A DNA stretch of 64,000 bases, from NCBI GenBank assembly GCA_016617855.1, contig JAECUM010016851.1:1-64000 (forward strand), written 5' to 3'. The notes beneath the pieces were generated by a model, which worked only from the letters and a program-made list of their open reading frames with translations, searched no databases and was not told the origin of the DNA. Shown piece by piece: positions 1 to 10,755 of the stretch. The translations under genes and the position numbers were made by a program. The stretch is from Megalonaias nervosa (Eukaryota; Mollusca; Bivalvia; Unionida; Unionidae). Each line of letters begins with the position of its first letter. The first letter of the stretch is position 1.

Positions 1-636
1 AAAAAAAAAAACTTGCAGTAAAATTATCAGTATACCTGAACAGACTGAGAAGTACATCTTGCCGTTTATAAGAATTAAGAATACTCCGAAAGGAAGCTTT
101 TCGGGGACAGAACTTCCGGTGCAAGTTCGTAGTCCCGAGTCTCTACAAGAGAGACGGAAGTGAGACTGACAGTGCAGTCGGAGTCGACAGAGTGTAGTCG
201 AGATAGAGAAGAGGAATAGAAGGTGGAGGAGGAGAAGGAACTTGGAGGGAGGAAGAGAGGGAATTAGGAGATAGAGAAGAACACACAGATGAGTAGAACA
301 CAAGGACAGGTGGAAATCTCTCACAATACGAATTGAGTGATGCGATGGGCTAGAAAAGGGTCGAGCAGAAGAAGTGTATTTGGGAAATTCGAATTATGGA
401 CCATTTAATTGTTATTAAATTGTTATTATTGAACTTCACCCTTTTTGTATCTTTAATCATTTAACCGTCGGCATTGCTGACTGGGGGCTCGGAGCTGTAC
501 ATCTAAATTTCACTAAACCAACTTCCAACCAAAATCGAGCCTGGGTGGGACTTCTACAATAATTTAAATAAATATTGGAAGCACCCCACCCCAAATCCCC
601 CACAACCAAAACCTCACAGTGGGGGCAACCTTTACA
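1..636. other. No gene seen; A-run and purine-rich sequence
   Basis: The stretch opens with a run of A and is purine-rich (GA/GGA-rich) from about 160 to 300. Short open frames here have low-complexity or random composition and no recognisable motif. I see no promoter, RNA gene or mobile-element terminus. Confidence 0.5.
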
Positions 637-714
637 GTATGTATGTATGCATGCATGCATGTATGTATGTATGTATGCACGGGATCACTCACTCACCTGT
701 ATGTATGTATGTAT
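637..714. repeat. GTAT/GCAT tetranucleotide microsatellite
   Basis: Imperfect tandem GTAT units change to GCAT and back to GTAT, interrupted near 680-697 by CACTCACTCACC. Such tetranucleotide runs are common in molluscan intergenic DNA. Confidence 0.9.
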
Positions 715-1129
715 TCTGTGAACAGAAAGGAGGAGGGGACAGGGCACGAGCCATGAGGATTCCATTTGCAACAAGCAATATAAACAATTTCTCATACTGT
801 TAATTTAGCGTGGAAGAGTTATTGTCCTTGTGATTTTTAGTCTGTGATACATATTTATCCGATTTACATGGGGCGGTATAATTTGAGAGGGGGTGGGTTT
901 GAGTATGTTGGTTATGTTTTCTGCAAACAAATATGAAACACAGTTCTGTTTTGCAAACGTAAAGGTAGGGTAAATTTAAAGAATGTGATGGCGACAGTGA
1001 CCTCATCACTTTTGTATATTACAACGTACTCTGTGTGGATAAAAAAAGATCTCGTGGCAATACAGGAAAGATTTTAACGAAGGTAAGTACTTTCTCGCCT
1101 CTACAAAATGCTGACATTCTGAGCGTGGA
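715..1129. other. No gene seen
   Basis: Mixed AT-rich sequence without a supported coding region. A minus-strand frame of 69 codons at 800-1009 shows no family signature. Confidence 0.4.
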
Positions 1130-1622
1130 TATATTATTGTGACACTTGGTGGCGCAAATTGTCCCATCTCAATGTCTTATGAGTATCGATTATTTTATAC
1201 TCGGTGGAAACTGTCCCATTTAAACGACTGACAGGTCGAGTACTTCATATATGATGGTTATTTTTGTTCCATCGAAAGAACCGACTAGTATCGAGTACCT
1301 CATAATTGATTGTGGGATAGTCTCATTTCAACGACTGAAAATTAATTAGTACTTCATACTTCTTTAGCATTGTCCCATCGAAACAATTTACAAGTACTGA
1401 GTACTTCATGCTTGGTTGGGATTGTCCCATGGAAATGACAGACAAGTATTGAGTACTTCATACTTGGTTGGAATTGTCCCATCGAAATGATAGACAAGTA
1501 TTGCGTATTTCATACTTGGATGGGATTGTCTTATCGAAATAACAGACAAGTATTGAGTACTTCATACTTGGATGGGATTGTCCCATCGAAATGACAAAGG
1601 AGTACTGAGTACTTCATAACAT
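1130..1622. repeat. 52-bp minisatellite, about nine copies
   Basis: The phrase ATTGTCCCATCGAAATGACA followed by TACTTCATACTTGG recurs with start points near 1158, 1211, 1263, 1317, 1369, 1421, 1473, 1525 and 1577, an almost constant 52-bp period. The first copies are more diverged and the copies from 1369 on are most alike, as expected from unequal exchange spreading through one side of an array. Confidence 0.93.
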
Positions 1623-1862
1623 TCTACTTGTGTAGAAGGAGGGTAAAATTATATATGACTAAAGATGGAAGATGAATCCACCCCCCACAGTCATTATTCC
1701 TGAAACTGTGTGACTAGGGTGTTTAATCACGCATAAATTCATCATACACTTGACAAAACATGAACCTATTAGGACCAAGCTTACTCCATGGAACCGCCAT
1801 GGAGTCAGGATATGAGAAAAATCCTACATAAAGAACAAGATGCCCAGCAAAAGTCAGTATTG

Positions 1863-2137
1863 CAGAATGTTTGATTGTTGTTGTCGTCGTGGGGCTTAAC
1901 GCCAATTTTCAGCACACGATAGGCTATACATGGCGGCAAGTATTAATGGTGGAGGAAGAAACCGGGAAATCCCCGGAAAGAACCACCGACCCACGAGAAG
2001 CTACTGGCAAGCTTTCTCACATATCCACATTCGCCGAATCCTAGACTCGAACCTACGCAGACAGAGGTGAGATGGCAGTGATCCGTAACGGAGAGCGCTT
2101 TAGACCACTCGGCCACTCGGGGCCCCCAGAATGTTTG
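1863..2137 (-). mobile_element. tRNA-derived SINE with target-site duplication
   Basis: On the minus strand a tRNA-like head starts near 2126, with an A box at about 2098-2116 (GTGGCCGAGTGGTCTAAAG) and a B box at 2041-2053 (GGTTCGAGTCTAG), the arrangement of a Leu/Ser-type tRNA. The tail ends at about 1874 after GGCGTTAAGCCCCAC and a GTT-rich simple tail. An 11-bp direct repeat, CAGAATGTTTG, flanks the insertion at 1863-1873 and 2127-2137, fixing its limits to 1874-2126. The head-body-tail layout fits the V-SINE-like families of invertebrates; I cannot name the family with certainty. Confidence 0.88.
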
Positions 2138-2455
2138 GAATGTTCATTTCCATCATGAGATGAAGCTAAATTAAAGGTCACTGGCCACCTATATTGCACA
2201 AACGTGTGATATTATTATAGTCATAAACAAAACGCATTTGTTATGTATGCACACCATTTATCTCTTCTATTTTTTTTGAAGGGTACTCTCCCTGTTGATC
2301 TTCTCAGACCAGTTAGGGAGGCCCTCCTGCCCTACATGTAAAAGTTGTGCTATTGTATATGTTTATTTTCTTTATATTTGTGTAATGTGGTATATATTAT
2401 ATATATTTATTTTTTTTTACAGATATTAGTATATTTACTTTTTTTTTTTTTTTTT
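2138..2455. other. No gene seen; T-rich stretch
   Basis: AT-rich with a poly-T run near 2439-2457, immediately downstream (minus-strand sense) of the retroelement reading frame that follows. In that sense the run reads as an A tail, so it may mark the 3' end of that element. Confidence 0.4.
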
Positions 2456-3821
2456 TTATTCAATACATCCATCTTGTTCCAGGAGATACTGTTCTTCTTT
2501 CTTGTTTCGCCTTTTTGCTTTTCTCTTTTCTCTTCTAATTTCCGCTACTGTTTCTAACAGGTCACTCTTTTGTGTTTCTGTTTTGGTTCGTCTTATTCCT
2601 AAAGGTAAAGCTGTCGTAGGAGTTTGATTTGCGCCTGCACTTCTTGTTTCAAATTGTTGCACTTGTTGTGGGATTTGATTTTGTTCATCCTCTTGTGGAT
2701 TTGGTGTTTGTTGTTGTTGTTGTTTTTCCATCTGCTTGATTATTATTTCTTGTGTTCTAGAGTCCGATTGTTGTTTTTGTTGTTGTTGTTGTTGTTCCAT
2801 CATTTGCCTTTTCCCTTTTGCTAGGTTCACTTCTTGAGTCTCTTGGTTTTTGGAACTTCTTATTTCTTACTGTTGCTGATGTTGTTGTGGGAATTGAGTA
2901 TGTTCACCTGTTTGTTTGTTTTTTCTTCTTGGTGCTGCCTTGATGTTGTTAATCTGTTGTTCGTTCTCTGTGTTTGGGAATATGGTTATTGTTGTTGTTA
3001 CTGTTGTTGTTTTCCTAGAGATCGATTGTTCTTGTTGTTGTTGTTCCATCATTGGCCTTCTCACTTCTGCTAGTGTCTCTCCCTGATTCTCTTGATTTTT
3101 TGGACATTTGTGTGGGGTATGCCCTGTTTGTTCACATCTATTGCAAGTTCTATGATATATGCGCCCTTTGTACCATGTTTTTGTTAGAAAACCAAATAAG
3201 TAGAAAGCTCTTTTTACTTCTTTCAGTTTGCTCTTTTCAATTTCGAAGATCCGTGTTCAATTATAGATTCTTGTTAGGGGAATAGTATCCAATCGTGCCG
3301 ATATAACCTTTATGTTAAACTTTTCTTCAAACCTTTCTTTCGTAGCTTGCAGTGGTATTTCTAGGGGGATGTCAGATAGATGTAATTCCCCGGTTTGTTT
3401 CTTGATTTTCCGCCTGATTGGTGTTGGTGTTTTTACTGTCATTGGTAGACCTTTAATTTGCATTTCCCCTTACGGTAATATCGGTTGTGTTCCCTTTGGT
3501 CTCAGTAAGTATCCTTGATATCCCTTCCGGTTGATCGAATACGTTTTATCGATATATTCAAGATTTATCACCTTGAGTGCAACCATAATATCTGCTGTTC
3601 TTGGTATTCTATCTATTGGTATGTTTGACATATCTAATTCTTGTGTCCCTTCTTGGTATAGACAATCTATAAATGAACCTTCTGTTGTCTCTATTCTTCT
3701 TATTTTAAAGAAGTTCTCTAGTTCTCTTGTAATCACCTTGTTTGCTTTGTGCACCGCCATTTTCTCCCGTGCAATTCGCTTCTCTTGTAAGTTGAGTTCA
3801 CTGTTCATCTTTTTTCCGTAG
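2456..3821 (-). pseudogene. Dead retrotransposon ORF1-like protein with CCHC zinc knuckle
   Basis: One minus-strand frame runs from an ATG at 3808 to 2456 (about 450 codons). It is interrupted only by three in-frame stops, at about 3470 (TAA), 3257 (TGA) and 2867 (TAA); no frameshift is needed to follow it. The N-terminal half is charged and possibly globular. At about 3090-3150 there is a zinc knuckle CNRCEQTGHTPHKC (C-x2-C-x4-H-x4-C), and the C-terminal third has several poly-Gln blocks followed by a basic segment (RREKRKAKRRNKK). A CCHC knuckle after a globular N-domain is what non-LTR retrotransposon ORF1 or Gag-like proteins look like. No reverse transcriptase follows downstream, so this is a truncated dead copy. 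A relationship to the LINE at 8.8-12.3 kb is possible but not shown. Confidence 0.65.
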
Positions 3822-4527
3822 CGTTCTGACTGTAATATTTTCGGTAAGATTTTTGTTTCTTTAGTAGTTTAGATCCTTCGTCTGCTTGGTCCTGGCCATT
3901 TTGAGATTTATTGAGAAATGACTTGACTTGACTTGTCAAACAGCAGTTTAAGAATTCTTCTATTCAACCTAGCCATTCAAGTGTTTAATTTCCCCACGTA
4001 AATGTCTATGTGATATATCTTACGATCGTGCTTTTGTACAGCAAATATGGTGCACTCTGTTGCATATGGATGTAACCAAAAGAGTGATGATGGGAAAAGA
4101 GGTTCTTTCTTTTTCCGAAAGACCCTTTTTACCAGAAAAAAAGTGGATTCGAGCTGTGGGATCGAATAGGGTGAGGGATGGGAAAGTTGTATCATTTATG
4201 CCGGATTATAGTCAATTTGGCCCAAAGACAATTCGGCCCAAATTAACTATACTTTAAACAAGTTCTTTTTCTTCTGACAACAAGTAGATACTATGTAAGA
4301 TAGGTTTTATGGGAAAAAAACTAAATTTAAACAAACTATCTTGATATTCTTTCAAAGAAAATAATCATACTTCCGGTCAAATTATCAATATTGATTTATA
4401 AAACAATATTCTATAGAATACGTATACATTTTTCTATTGGTAGTATACAAGAGATATTATAACAAATATATTTAATTTTAAGCTTCAGGTTGTAACACAG
4501 CTGCATATAATAGACACTCGATTACAC

Positions 4528-4529
<2 letters not shown>
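3822..4529. other. No gene seen
   Basis: AT-rich sequence with short random open frames on both strands. Nothing here is recognised as a coding region, RNA gene or mobile-element terminus. Confidence 0.4.

Positions 4530-4557
<28 letters not shown>
4530..4557. repeat. (AG)n microsatellite
   Basis: Fourteen uninterrupted AG dinucleotides. Confidence 0.95.
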
Positions 4558-4560
<3 letters not shown>

Positions 4561-4956
4561 ATGTTGAGCATTTTGTCAGTGTTCAGTTGCTGCAATATGA
4601 TGCTCTTACCAGTTAATTTTATTGTTTGTTTTTATTTTTCAAGTTGTCTTAGTGTGTGAGGGCGTAAATTAAAAGCTTGTCATTACTAGTCAATATCGTC
4701 AATCATATTTGCTCCATTATTCCATACAAATAAGAAAGAAAATAATGTTGTGTTGAATTTGAGCCCCCCCCCCCTTGCACGGTACAAAAAAAAATATAAA
4801 CATACACTTATTTGAAAATAAAATGAAAGAAACTAGCCTTGCATTGCTATCATTTATTCCTTCTTTTTTCACCATGCAAAATTTATTAAAGAAAAAAATA
4901 TATCCACGAACTCCGTATGCGTACACACACATACATACATGGCCTTTCGTAAGGGG

Positions 4957-5272
4957 ACCGCTCCGGTGGCCTAGTGGTTAGAGCAGCCGCGTCGGATGCG
5001 GAAGGTCGCGGGTTCGAACCCCGACCGAGTCATACCAAAGACTTGTAAAAATGGCACTAACAGCTGCCTCGCTAGGCGCTCATTAAGAGGTTAGTATTTT
5101 GACTGGTCGGCCTGGTGTCAGGATAATGTGACTGGGTGGGACATCAGGCTACATATCTACGGCATGATGCCTCAGTGCTAGACATCACTATGAACTGCCA
5201 CACTGCAGACGATATGACTGAAAAATTGTTAAAGCTACGTTGAAAATCCAAATCACACACACACACACACAC
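4957..5272 (+). mobile_element. tRNA-derived SINE of the molluscan V-SINE/RUDI/Meta type
   Basis: The tRNA-like head carries an A box (GTGGCCTAGTGGTTAGAGC, about 4966-4984) and a B box (GGTTCGAACCC, about 5012-5022). The body contains the central-domain phrases GCGCTCATTAAGAGGTTAG and ATGTGACTGGGTGGGACATC that I associate with SINEs widespread in bivalves and other molluscs, then the tail phrase ATGACTGAAAAATTGTT and a CA microsatellite. Imperfect direct repeats flank it: GCCTTTCGTAAGGG at 4942-4955 and GCCTTCGTTAGGG at 5273-5285. It appears full length and is the best host clue in the window. Confidence 0.9.
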
Positions 5273-5285
5273 GCCTTCGTTAGGG

Positions 5286-6429
5286 CTGTGTGGAATTTAG
5301 TATTTTAATCAATTGCCATTTCGCGGAGTGTGCGGTATTTTCATTTCGTGTTAGGGAGTGCAGGCCCAAGGGGCCGTCTTGTTAAGCGCAAACCTGCGAC
5401 GGCCTTAGTATACATATACACATATATAGGCAGGCACACACACACACACACACGAAAACATGCATATCCGCATGGAGTATGATACAAAGTAAATACACAA
5501 CACGTTAATGTGCGACCTGTAAAGTACACCCGATTATTATTGCTAAGTCTCATGAAGCTCATTCGGGAGATGACACAAACACCCGATAGGTATCGGGTGA
5601 CACAAAAAGTATCGTCAGTATAAATACAGTGTTCAAAAGGCTTTTCTTAGTTGTATCATAAGAACATTATATATGACATATTAAAGATAGCAAAGTATAT
5701 ATTAAAACATTGAAATGGAAATGAGATGGAAGTAACAGCGAACGTAAGAAAAATTATAATAATTAATACCGAACTAATTAAATCATGTAATTTTATGCAG
5801 CATTCATCATATTCACTTAGTTCTGTATGAATATAATTTCAAACATTTTTAACCTGTCTTGTGTGGAATTTAGTAATTTAATAAATTGCAAGATAGTCTG
5901 ACCTTTAAAACAATATTAGCTTATAGACTTCTTTCTTAGCCAAATATTCGCATCCTAATGCAAAGCGAGACTAATCTTTCAGGACATTTTTAAACAAAAT
6001 ACATTAGTAGTATAGTGGGACGATATAGCGTCAACGGGAAAATGCATTACAGACACCACCACCCCCACACCCCGGACGATATGGCGTCAAGATTTATAGC
6101 GTCAAATGGCACACCCTGGGACGATATAGCGTTAATGGGAATTTTGTATAGGGACAACAGGAATAGAACAGGTAGGGTGACGTCACGATACTAAACACTT
6201 GCAACAATGTGGCAAGTGGCTGACCTGAATACGCGCGGCTACACTCTAGGTAGGGACAAATACAATTGAGAGACATAGACATATATAAATACATAGATAA
6301 CACATATAAGCAAGAAAGAATAAATATCTTTTCGAGACATATGAAAGTGGCCCTGAAAAGGGCCTTTGGGTTTTTTCTTCTTTGTCTTCTAAGTTCTTCT
6401 TTTTCTCCACCAACTTCTTATTTTCTCTC
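5286..6429. other. No gene seen; minor dispersed repeats
   Basis: Contains a short CA run near 5437-5453. A phrase TGTGGAATTTAGTA with flanking similarity occurs at about 5288 and again near 5862. The motif GGACGATATAGCGTCAA or a close variant recurs three times between about 6018 and 6135. No coding region or RNA is supported. Confidence 0.45.
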
Positions 6430-6768
6430 CTACACTCTTCTTTTTTTTCTAATTCTTTTCCTCCTTTTTTTCCTTTTCCTTCTCCTCTTCTTTTTACTCT
6501 TTTCATTTTCTTCTTCCTTTTCTATCTTTTCATTCCATTCCCTCATCCTTATTCTATCCTCTTCATCCACATTTTCCTCCTTTTCTTCTTTTATCATTGC
6601 CTTCAACATTTCCTTTAACTTTCTCAAATTGTTTATCTCCATTTTCACTCTATGGGGATGGTAATAATAATCATCATCCAGTTTCACTAGCATCTGTTCT
6701 ATCCTGTTTAAGTTGTCAAGAATGTCTTGCAACTTCTTCATCTTCTCCAAACGGATGTTTGTCGCCAT
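6430..6768 (-). CDS. Uncharacterised charged coiled-coil protein
   Basis: An ATG-initiated 112-codon minus-strand frame. The N-terminal 60 residues have a heptad-like pattern of Leu/Ile with Lys/Glu (LEKMKKLQDILDNLNRIEQM), the middle is acidic, and the last 35 residues are almost entirely Lys/Arg, like a nuclear-localisation or nucleic-acid-binding tail. I do not recognise it. It resembles in layout the frame at 7163-7651 on the same strand: both start MxxxxxR, continue with KL-LQ-L heptads and then a KKKRK run, so they may be paralogues or exons of related genes. The T-rich opposite strand means part of the open frame could be low-complexity chance. A TATATA-containing sequence lies about 45-50 bp upstream. 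Confidence 0.35.
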   Translation of the reverse strand: MATNIRLEKMKKLQDILDNLNRIEQMLVKLDDDYYYHPHRVKMEINNLRKLKEMLKAMIKEEKEENVDEEDRIRMREWNEKIEKEEENEKSKKKRRRKRKKRRKRIRKKRRV

Positions 6769-6862
6769 GGCTGACTATTCAGTGTTGAATGGCGCGAATG
6801 ACGAGCGCTATGATTTATATATTTCAAGCACGGACGTGAAGGAAAACATCCCTTACACTGAC

Positions 6863-6995
6863 TTCACACCATATATACTATCCACACAAACGGACGCGAA
6901 CGCATAAAACACACCATATCTACTATCCACACAAACGGGAAGAGAAGAAAAACACACCATATCTACTATCCACACAAACGGGAAGAGAAGAAAAC
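6863..6995. repeat. About 43-bp tandem repeat, three copies
   Basis: The phrase ACACCATATCTACTATCCAC followed by ACAAACGGGAAGAGAAGAAA is repeated, the first copy with a variant second half and the last running into a CA microsatellite. It lies about 100-230 bp upstream of the minus-strand coiled-coil frame that starts at 6768. Confidence 0.85.
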
Positions 6996-7162
6996 ACACA
7001 CACACACACACACCCACATCAGAAAACGAGTGAGTGTTTATAGTCACACTACTCTACGTTCACACAAATTGGCAACTTGAATAGTCTCTCTTTTCTAGAG
7101 ATCTGGTTAGCCATGAGAAGGGCTGTTTTTTTTTTTTTAACTCCAACTGCTCCTGGTTAATG

Positions 7163-7651
7163 CTAGCACCTCCCACGTCGGGCACCACACACGCATCTCC
7201 TACTCCAATCTTGCTCCCAATTCAGTGTTGTTCTTGGGAGTGCAGAGGGGGCTTGAGTTGCTTCACTATCCCAATCTTCCGTCTCTGGGACAGTGAAGGT
7301 TTCTCTCCTTTCCCTATACCACAACAGTGGATGATGAAGTTGTGGTGCTGGTAGTGGCTGTGGTACTAGTAGGGGTTGTGATGCTGGTAGTGGATATGGT
7401 GCTGGTTGTCGTGCTGGTACTGGTTGTGGATGCGTCCTAACCTCAGGTTTGACCTCACACACAGAAGATAACATGAGGTGAAACAGGATCCTTTCCTCCT
7501 TCTCTTTCTTCTTTTTCCTCTTCTCTTCCTCCTCTTTTATTCTGGCTTCCTCCTGTATTGCCTCCATTGTCAGTTCGTCTAAAAGTCGCCTGGCATATTC
7601 CAGGTGCATTTGGAGTTCTAAAAGCTTGGCGATTCTGCTACTCATTTTCAA
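7163..7651 (-). CDS. Uncharacterised coiled-coil protein with Pro-rich middle
   Basis: A 162-codon ATG-initiated minus-strand frame. Residues 1-60 form a charged helix (KLLELQMHLEYARRLLDEL, then a run of Glu and Lys). Residues 75-115 are a proline/alanine/glutamine-rich repeat (variants of PQPVPARQPAP and SQPLLVPQPLPAP), and the end is Cys/Arg-rich (RRCVCGARRGRC). No domain is recognised. The helical start echoes the frame at 6430-6768, about 400 bp downstream on the same strand. It could be a real small host or element gene, or a lucky open frame in biased sequence; the Pro-rich repeat and varied composition make it somewhat more credible than its neighbour. Confidence 0.4.
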   Translation of the reverse strand: MKMSSRIAKLLELQMHLEYARRLLDELTMEAIQEEARIKEEEEKRKKKKEKEERILFHLMLSSVCEVKPEVRTHPQPVPARQPAPYPLPASQPLLVPQPLPAPQLHHPLLWYRERRETFTVPETEDWDSEATQAPSALPRTTLNWEQDWSRRCVCGARRGRC

Positions 7652-8769
7652 TGTTGACGAGTCAATGATGGGTAGCCAGACTTACTTATTTAAGTTTGAA
7701 TTAAAGTGGCTTTCGTACATAAGTACATGCGCCACTGGTTAATTCCTGCACCGCAGGATGTTAATTTTCCTTGAGAAATGGAATTAGTGCCACATTCCTC
7801 AGGCGTTAATGCACTCAAAGAGTGCTTCTAATTTTGCCGTCAGGCAGCAGAACAATGAGTTCCAATCTGCCTGAATGTTAGGCTTTCATGAGTGGGGATA
7901 GTCCCAGCACACACTCATGTTTTACAGTCCATCTCTAGCATGGGGTGAGTGGGAATAGTACCATCACTCACTCACGTTTTGGTTGTTGGCGAGATTGGAA
8001 TTTGTGCGCGCATTGCGCGGTTATCGATGTCCGGTCAAGGAAAAGGAGACGTGGATCAGGAAGGGAGGCGCCAAGCCGCAGGACGGTGCCCGTTGTATCC
8101 AGGGTATTGGTCTAAAGTTGGTCGTCTTGCACGGTCTAAGAATTTTGAATAGTAACTCCTGTGCTGTTTTTAAGGTTTATTATATAGAGGAATTAGGTGT
8201 TTAGTAGAAACCTCAGATGACAGCCGGGATGGTAATACCAGTATTTTTTTGTCACCTTGTGTGACTGGCCCTGATGGTCCTGGGCTTAGACCACCTTATA
8301 TGAGATATCGTTATGGGGTCTTACTGGATGTACTTAATTTTGGGCCAGTCGGCCTTATGGTGTTTGACCTGTTCTTATTTGGGGCCGATTACTTGATGTA
8401 GATTAGTTTTTTGCTGCCTTGTGCAGCGGAGCCTGACGGTCATTGGATTTTTGACCACCTTATATTGTCTATTTGGGGCCATATTGTTCTACTCTATTCT
8501 GGTTAAAATTCGCCTTGTGTGGCGGGCCCTGATGGTCCCGGTGTTTTGGCTCCCTTATTCTATTGTTTATATTGGGTTGACTGTCATCTTTTGGTTGAAA
8601 GTAGATTGATGATTAGAGTCATTAGGTTAAATAGTGAGACGGTTAGTAGGTTATTTGATAAGGAGGAAGAAGAGTTGGGGTATAGGTGTATAAGTAAAGA
8701 AGAAAATAAGAATTTTTTTTCCCCTTGGAGAGAGTTTTTAGGTGTTGTTTTGACTTCTTGCGTCTTTTT
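7652..8769. repeat. Diverged about 150-bp repeats, probably LINE 3' region
   Basis: No gene is supported. The phrase CTTGTGTGACTGGCCCTGATGG followed by a variant of GACCACCTTATAT recurs in changed form at about 8253, 8416 and 8512. This block abuts the tandem 3' repeats of the minus-strand LINE and may be part of its untranslated region. Confidence 0.45.
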
Positions 8770-9403
8770 ATTTTGGAAGGGACTGGCGCCTTTGCTTAAT
8801 ACTCAGGTCCCAATCGACATGTCAAAGGCGCTCATCCTTTGGTTTGAGCCGTTTTAATGTTAAGCGTATCTATGTCTATGGCATTGATTTGGGGGGGAGC
8901 AAGTGTCTTTGCTGAGTACTCAGGTCCCCGTCGACATATCAAGGACACCCGTCCAGTGGTAATGCCATTTGGTGTTGGAGATTTTTGTTTTTATTGCGAC
9001 TTATTGTGTAGCGGCTTGTGTTGTTGTTTATCTGACAGTGCGTTTTAATGGGGCATTAGATTTTATTTTTAAGTGGTTGATTTGATTTACGGCTATTTAT
9101 TTTGGAAGGGACTGGCGCCTTTGCTGAATGATCAGGTCCCAAACGACATATCAAACGGGTCCATCCTATGGTTTGTGCCGATTTAATGTTTAGCTTATTT
9201 ATGGCTATGGCTTTGATTTGGGAGAGGGAGCAAGTGTCTTTGCTGAATATTCAGGTCCTCGTCGACACCAAGACACCTGACCAGTGTTAATGCCATTTGG
9301 TGTTGGATATTTCTGTTCTTATTGCGACTTACTTTGTAGCGGCTATTTTCCGTTATTTATCTGACATTGTGTTTTAATGGGGCATTAGATTTTATTTTTA
9401 AGC
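8770..9403 (-). repeat. Two tandem copies (about 330 bp) in the LINE 3' region
   Basis: Copy one runs from TTTGGAAGGGACTGGCGCC at about 8772 to ATTAGATTTTATTTTTAAG at 9056-9074. Copy two repeats both landmarks at about 9111 and 9385-9403. The two are about 85-90 percent alike by eye. The repeat follows directly after the end of the reading frame at 9385, as expected for tandem 3' UTR units of a LINE. Confidence 0.85.
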
Positions 9404-10755
9404 CCTATTTCATTTAGATAGTTAATGATGTTTCTATATGTGGTATTTGGATTTGTGTTAGATGTTTCTAGGAACTCTGGGTATGTTATTGGGGATCCAA
9501 TTTCTTTTTGCGCGTTTTGGAATTTATTTCTGGCTAACTGATGTTTAGAGCAGTTATTGAAAATATGTTTTTGGTCTTCGACGGTGCGGAAATGGTAACA
9601 GTTTATGTTAGTGGGTTTTGGTCCTAGGTGTTGACCAAAGCTGCTTGCTAGTTTTCTTATGCCCACCATAATTCGATTTATGATTTTTTGGTCCGGGCTG
9701 TTAATCTTGGGTGGTTTAATGGACCTATTTACTTCCTTTAGGATGGAGTGTAATTTTCTGCCCTTGGGAGTAGCATTCCAGTACTCTTGCCACTTATTAT
9801 CAATGAATTTTCTAACAAGGCTTTGTGCTTCTGTGATATTTTAATGGGGCCGGGATGGGTTCTCCTAATTTGTTTTTAGCGACTTTGTCTGCCTGTTTGT
9901 TGCCAGGGATTCCTATATGCGATGGTATCCACACAAATTCCACGAGTTGGTGTTTGGTGAATAGTTTTTTGAGCAGGTGGAGAGCTTTGGAAAGGAACGT
10001 TTCTCTTGATTTAGTGTTATTTGTTTTTATTGATGTTATTACACTAAGGGAGTCGCTAATGATTACTGCTTTTTGGATGTTTTTTAGGATCCAGTCTAAT
10101 GATTCATTGGTGGCCCAGGATTCAGTAGTATATGTAGAGCAGTGGTCTGATAGTCTGGTTCCCATTTGTATGTTGAGTTCTGGGATTACCACTGCTGCTG
10201 CTGTTCTGGGTGGCTCTGGTGATTTAGACCCATCGGTATATATTTTAACGAAACTGGAGTAGGTGTCTAGTATGTCAATTGTAATTTTTGATTTTAGTTG
10301 ATGCTCCTGTTCCAATTTGTTTCCATATTCGGTGGCTTTGGTATTAATCCGTGGTTTAAGGTTTATCCAAGGGGCTTGGTCAGGGGGTTTCGTATATCCC
10401 TCCTGTTCTTCCAAAATTGGTAAGTTTTTCCTCAGTTCTAGGATTAGTTTTCCACCTGGTAAGTTTGGTACTAGGTTTTTACTAAAAGATTTGTTACACT
10501 TGCTAAAAGCCACTTTTGTGGGATGCGTATTGGGATGTATTTCTAGCCGGATTGAGTATCTGAGTAGCATTTCTTGTCTTCTCAACCTGAGTGGTATCTC
10601 TCCAGTAAGAACTTGGAGTTCGTCGAGTGAGGTTGAGGGTAGAGTGCCAGTGCATACGACCAATGCTTTTCTTTGCATAGCATCTAGTTTTTCCAGGTAT
10701 GGCTGCTTGGCTGTGTTGTATACTTGACAACCATAGTCCAGTTTCGATTGTTGTT
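9385..10755 (-). pseudogene. LINE ORF2 C-terminal half: RNase H and Cys/His end
   Basis: Post-RT connector sequence starts near 10,745. The main open frame (10,678-9812) contains an RNase H fold with visible catalytic positions: YTDGS (first Asp), TTESWA (Glu), ISDSLS (second Asp) and the final SHIGIPGNKQADKVAK (His and Asp). After a stop and frame change near 9810 the reading continues into a C-terminal segment at 9669-9385 with CYHFRT and H-x4-NNC, a Cys/His cluster typical of LINE C-termini. The RNase H active site looks complete, but the preceding RT core is deleted. Confidence 0.85.

Noticed and set aside
6266..6664. Phe/Ser/Leu-rich plus-strand frames
   Set aside because: They are the pyrimidine-rich complement of the Lys/Glu-rich minus-strand frame and look like low-complexity artefacts.
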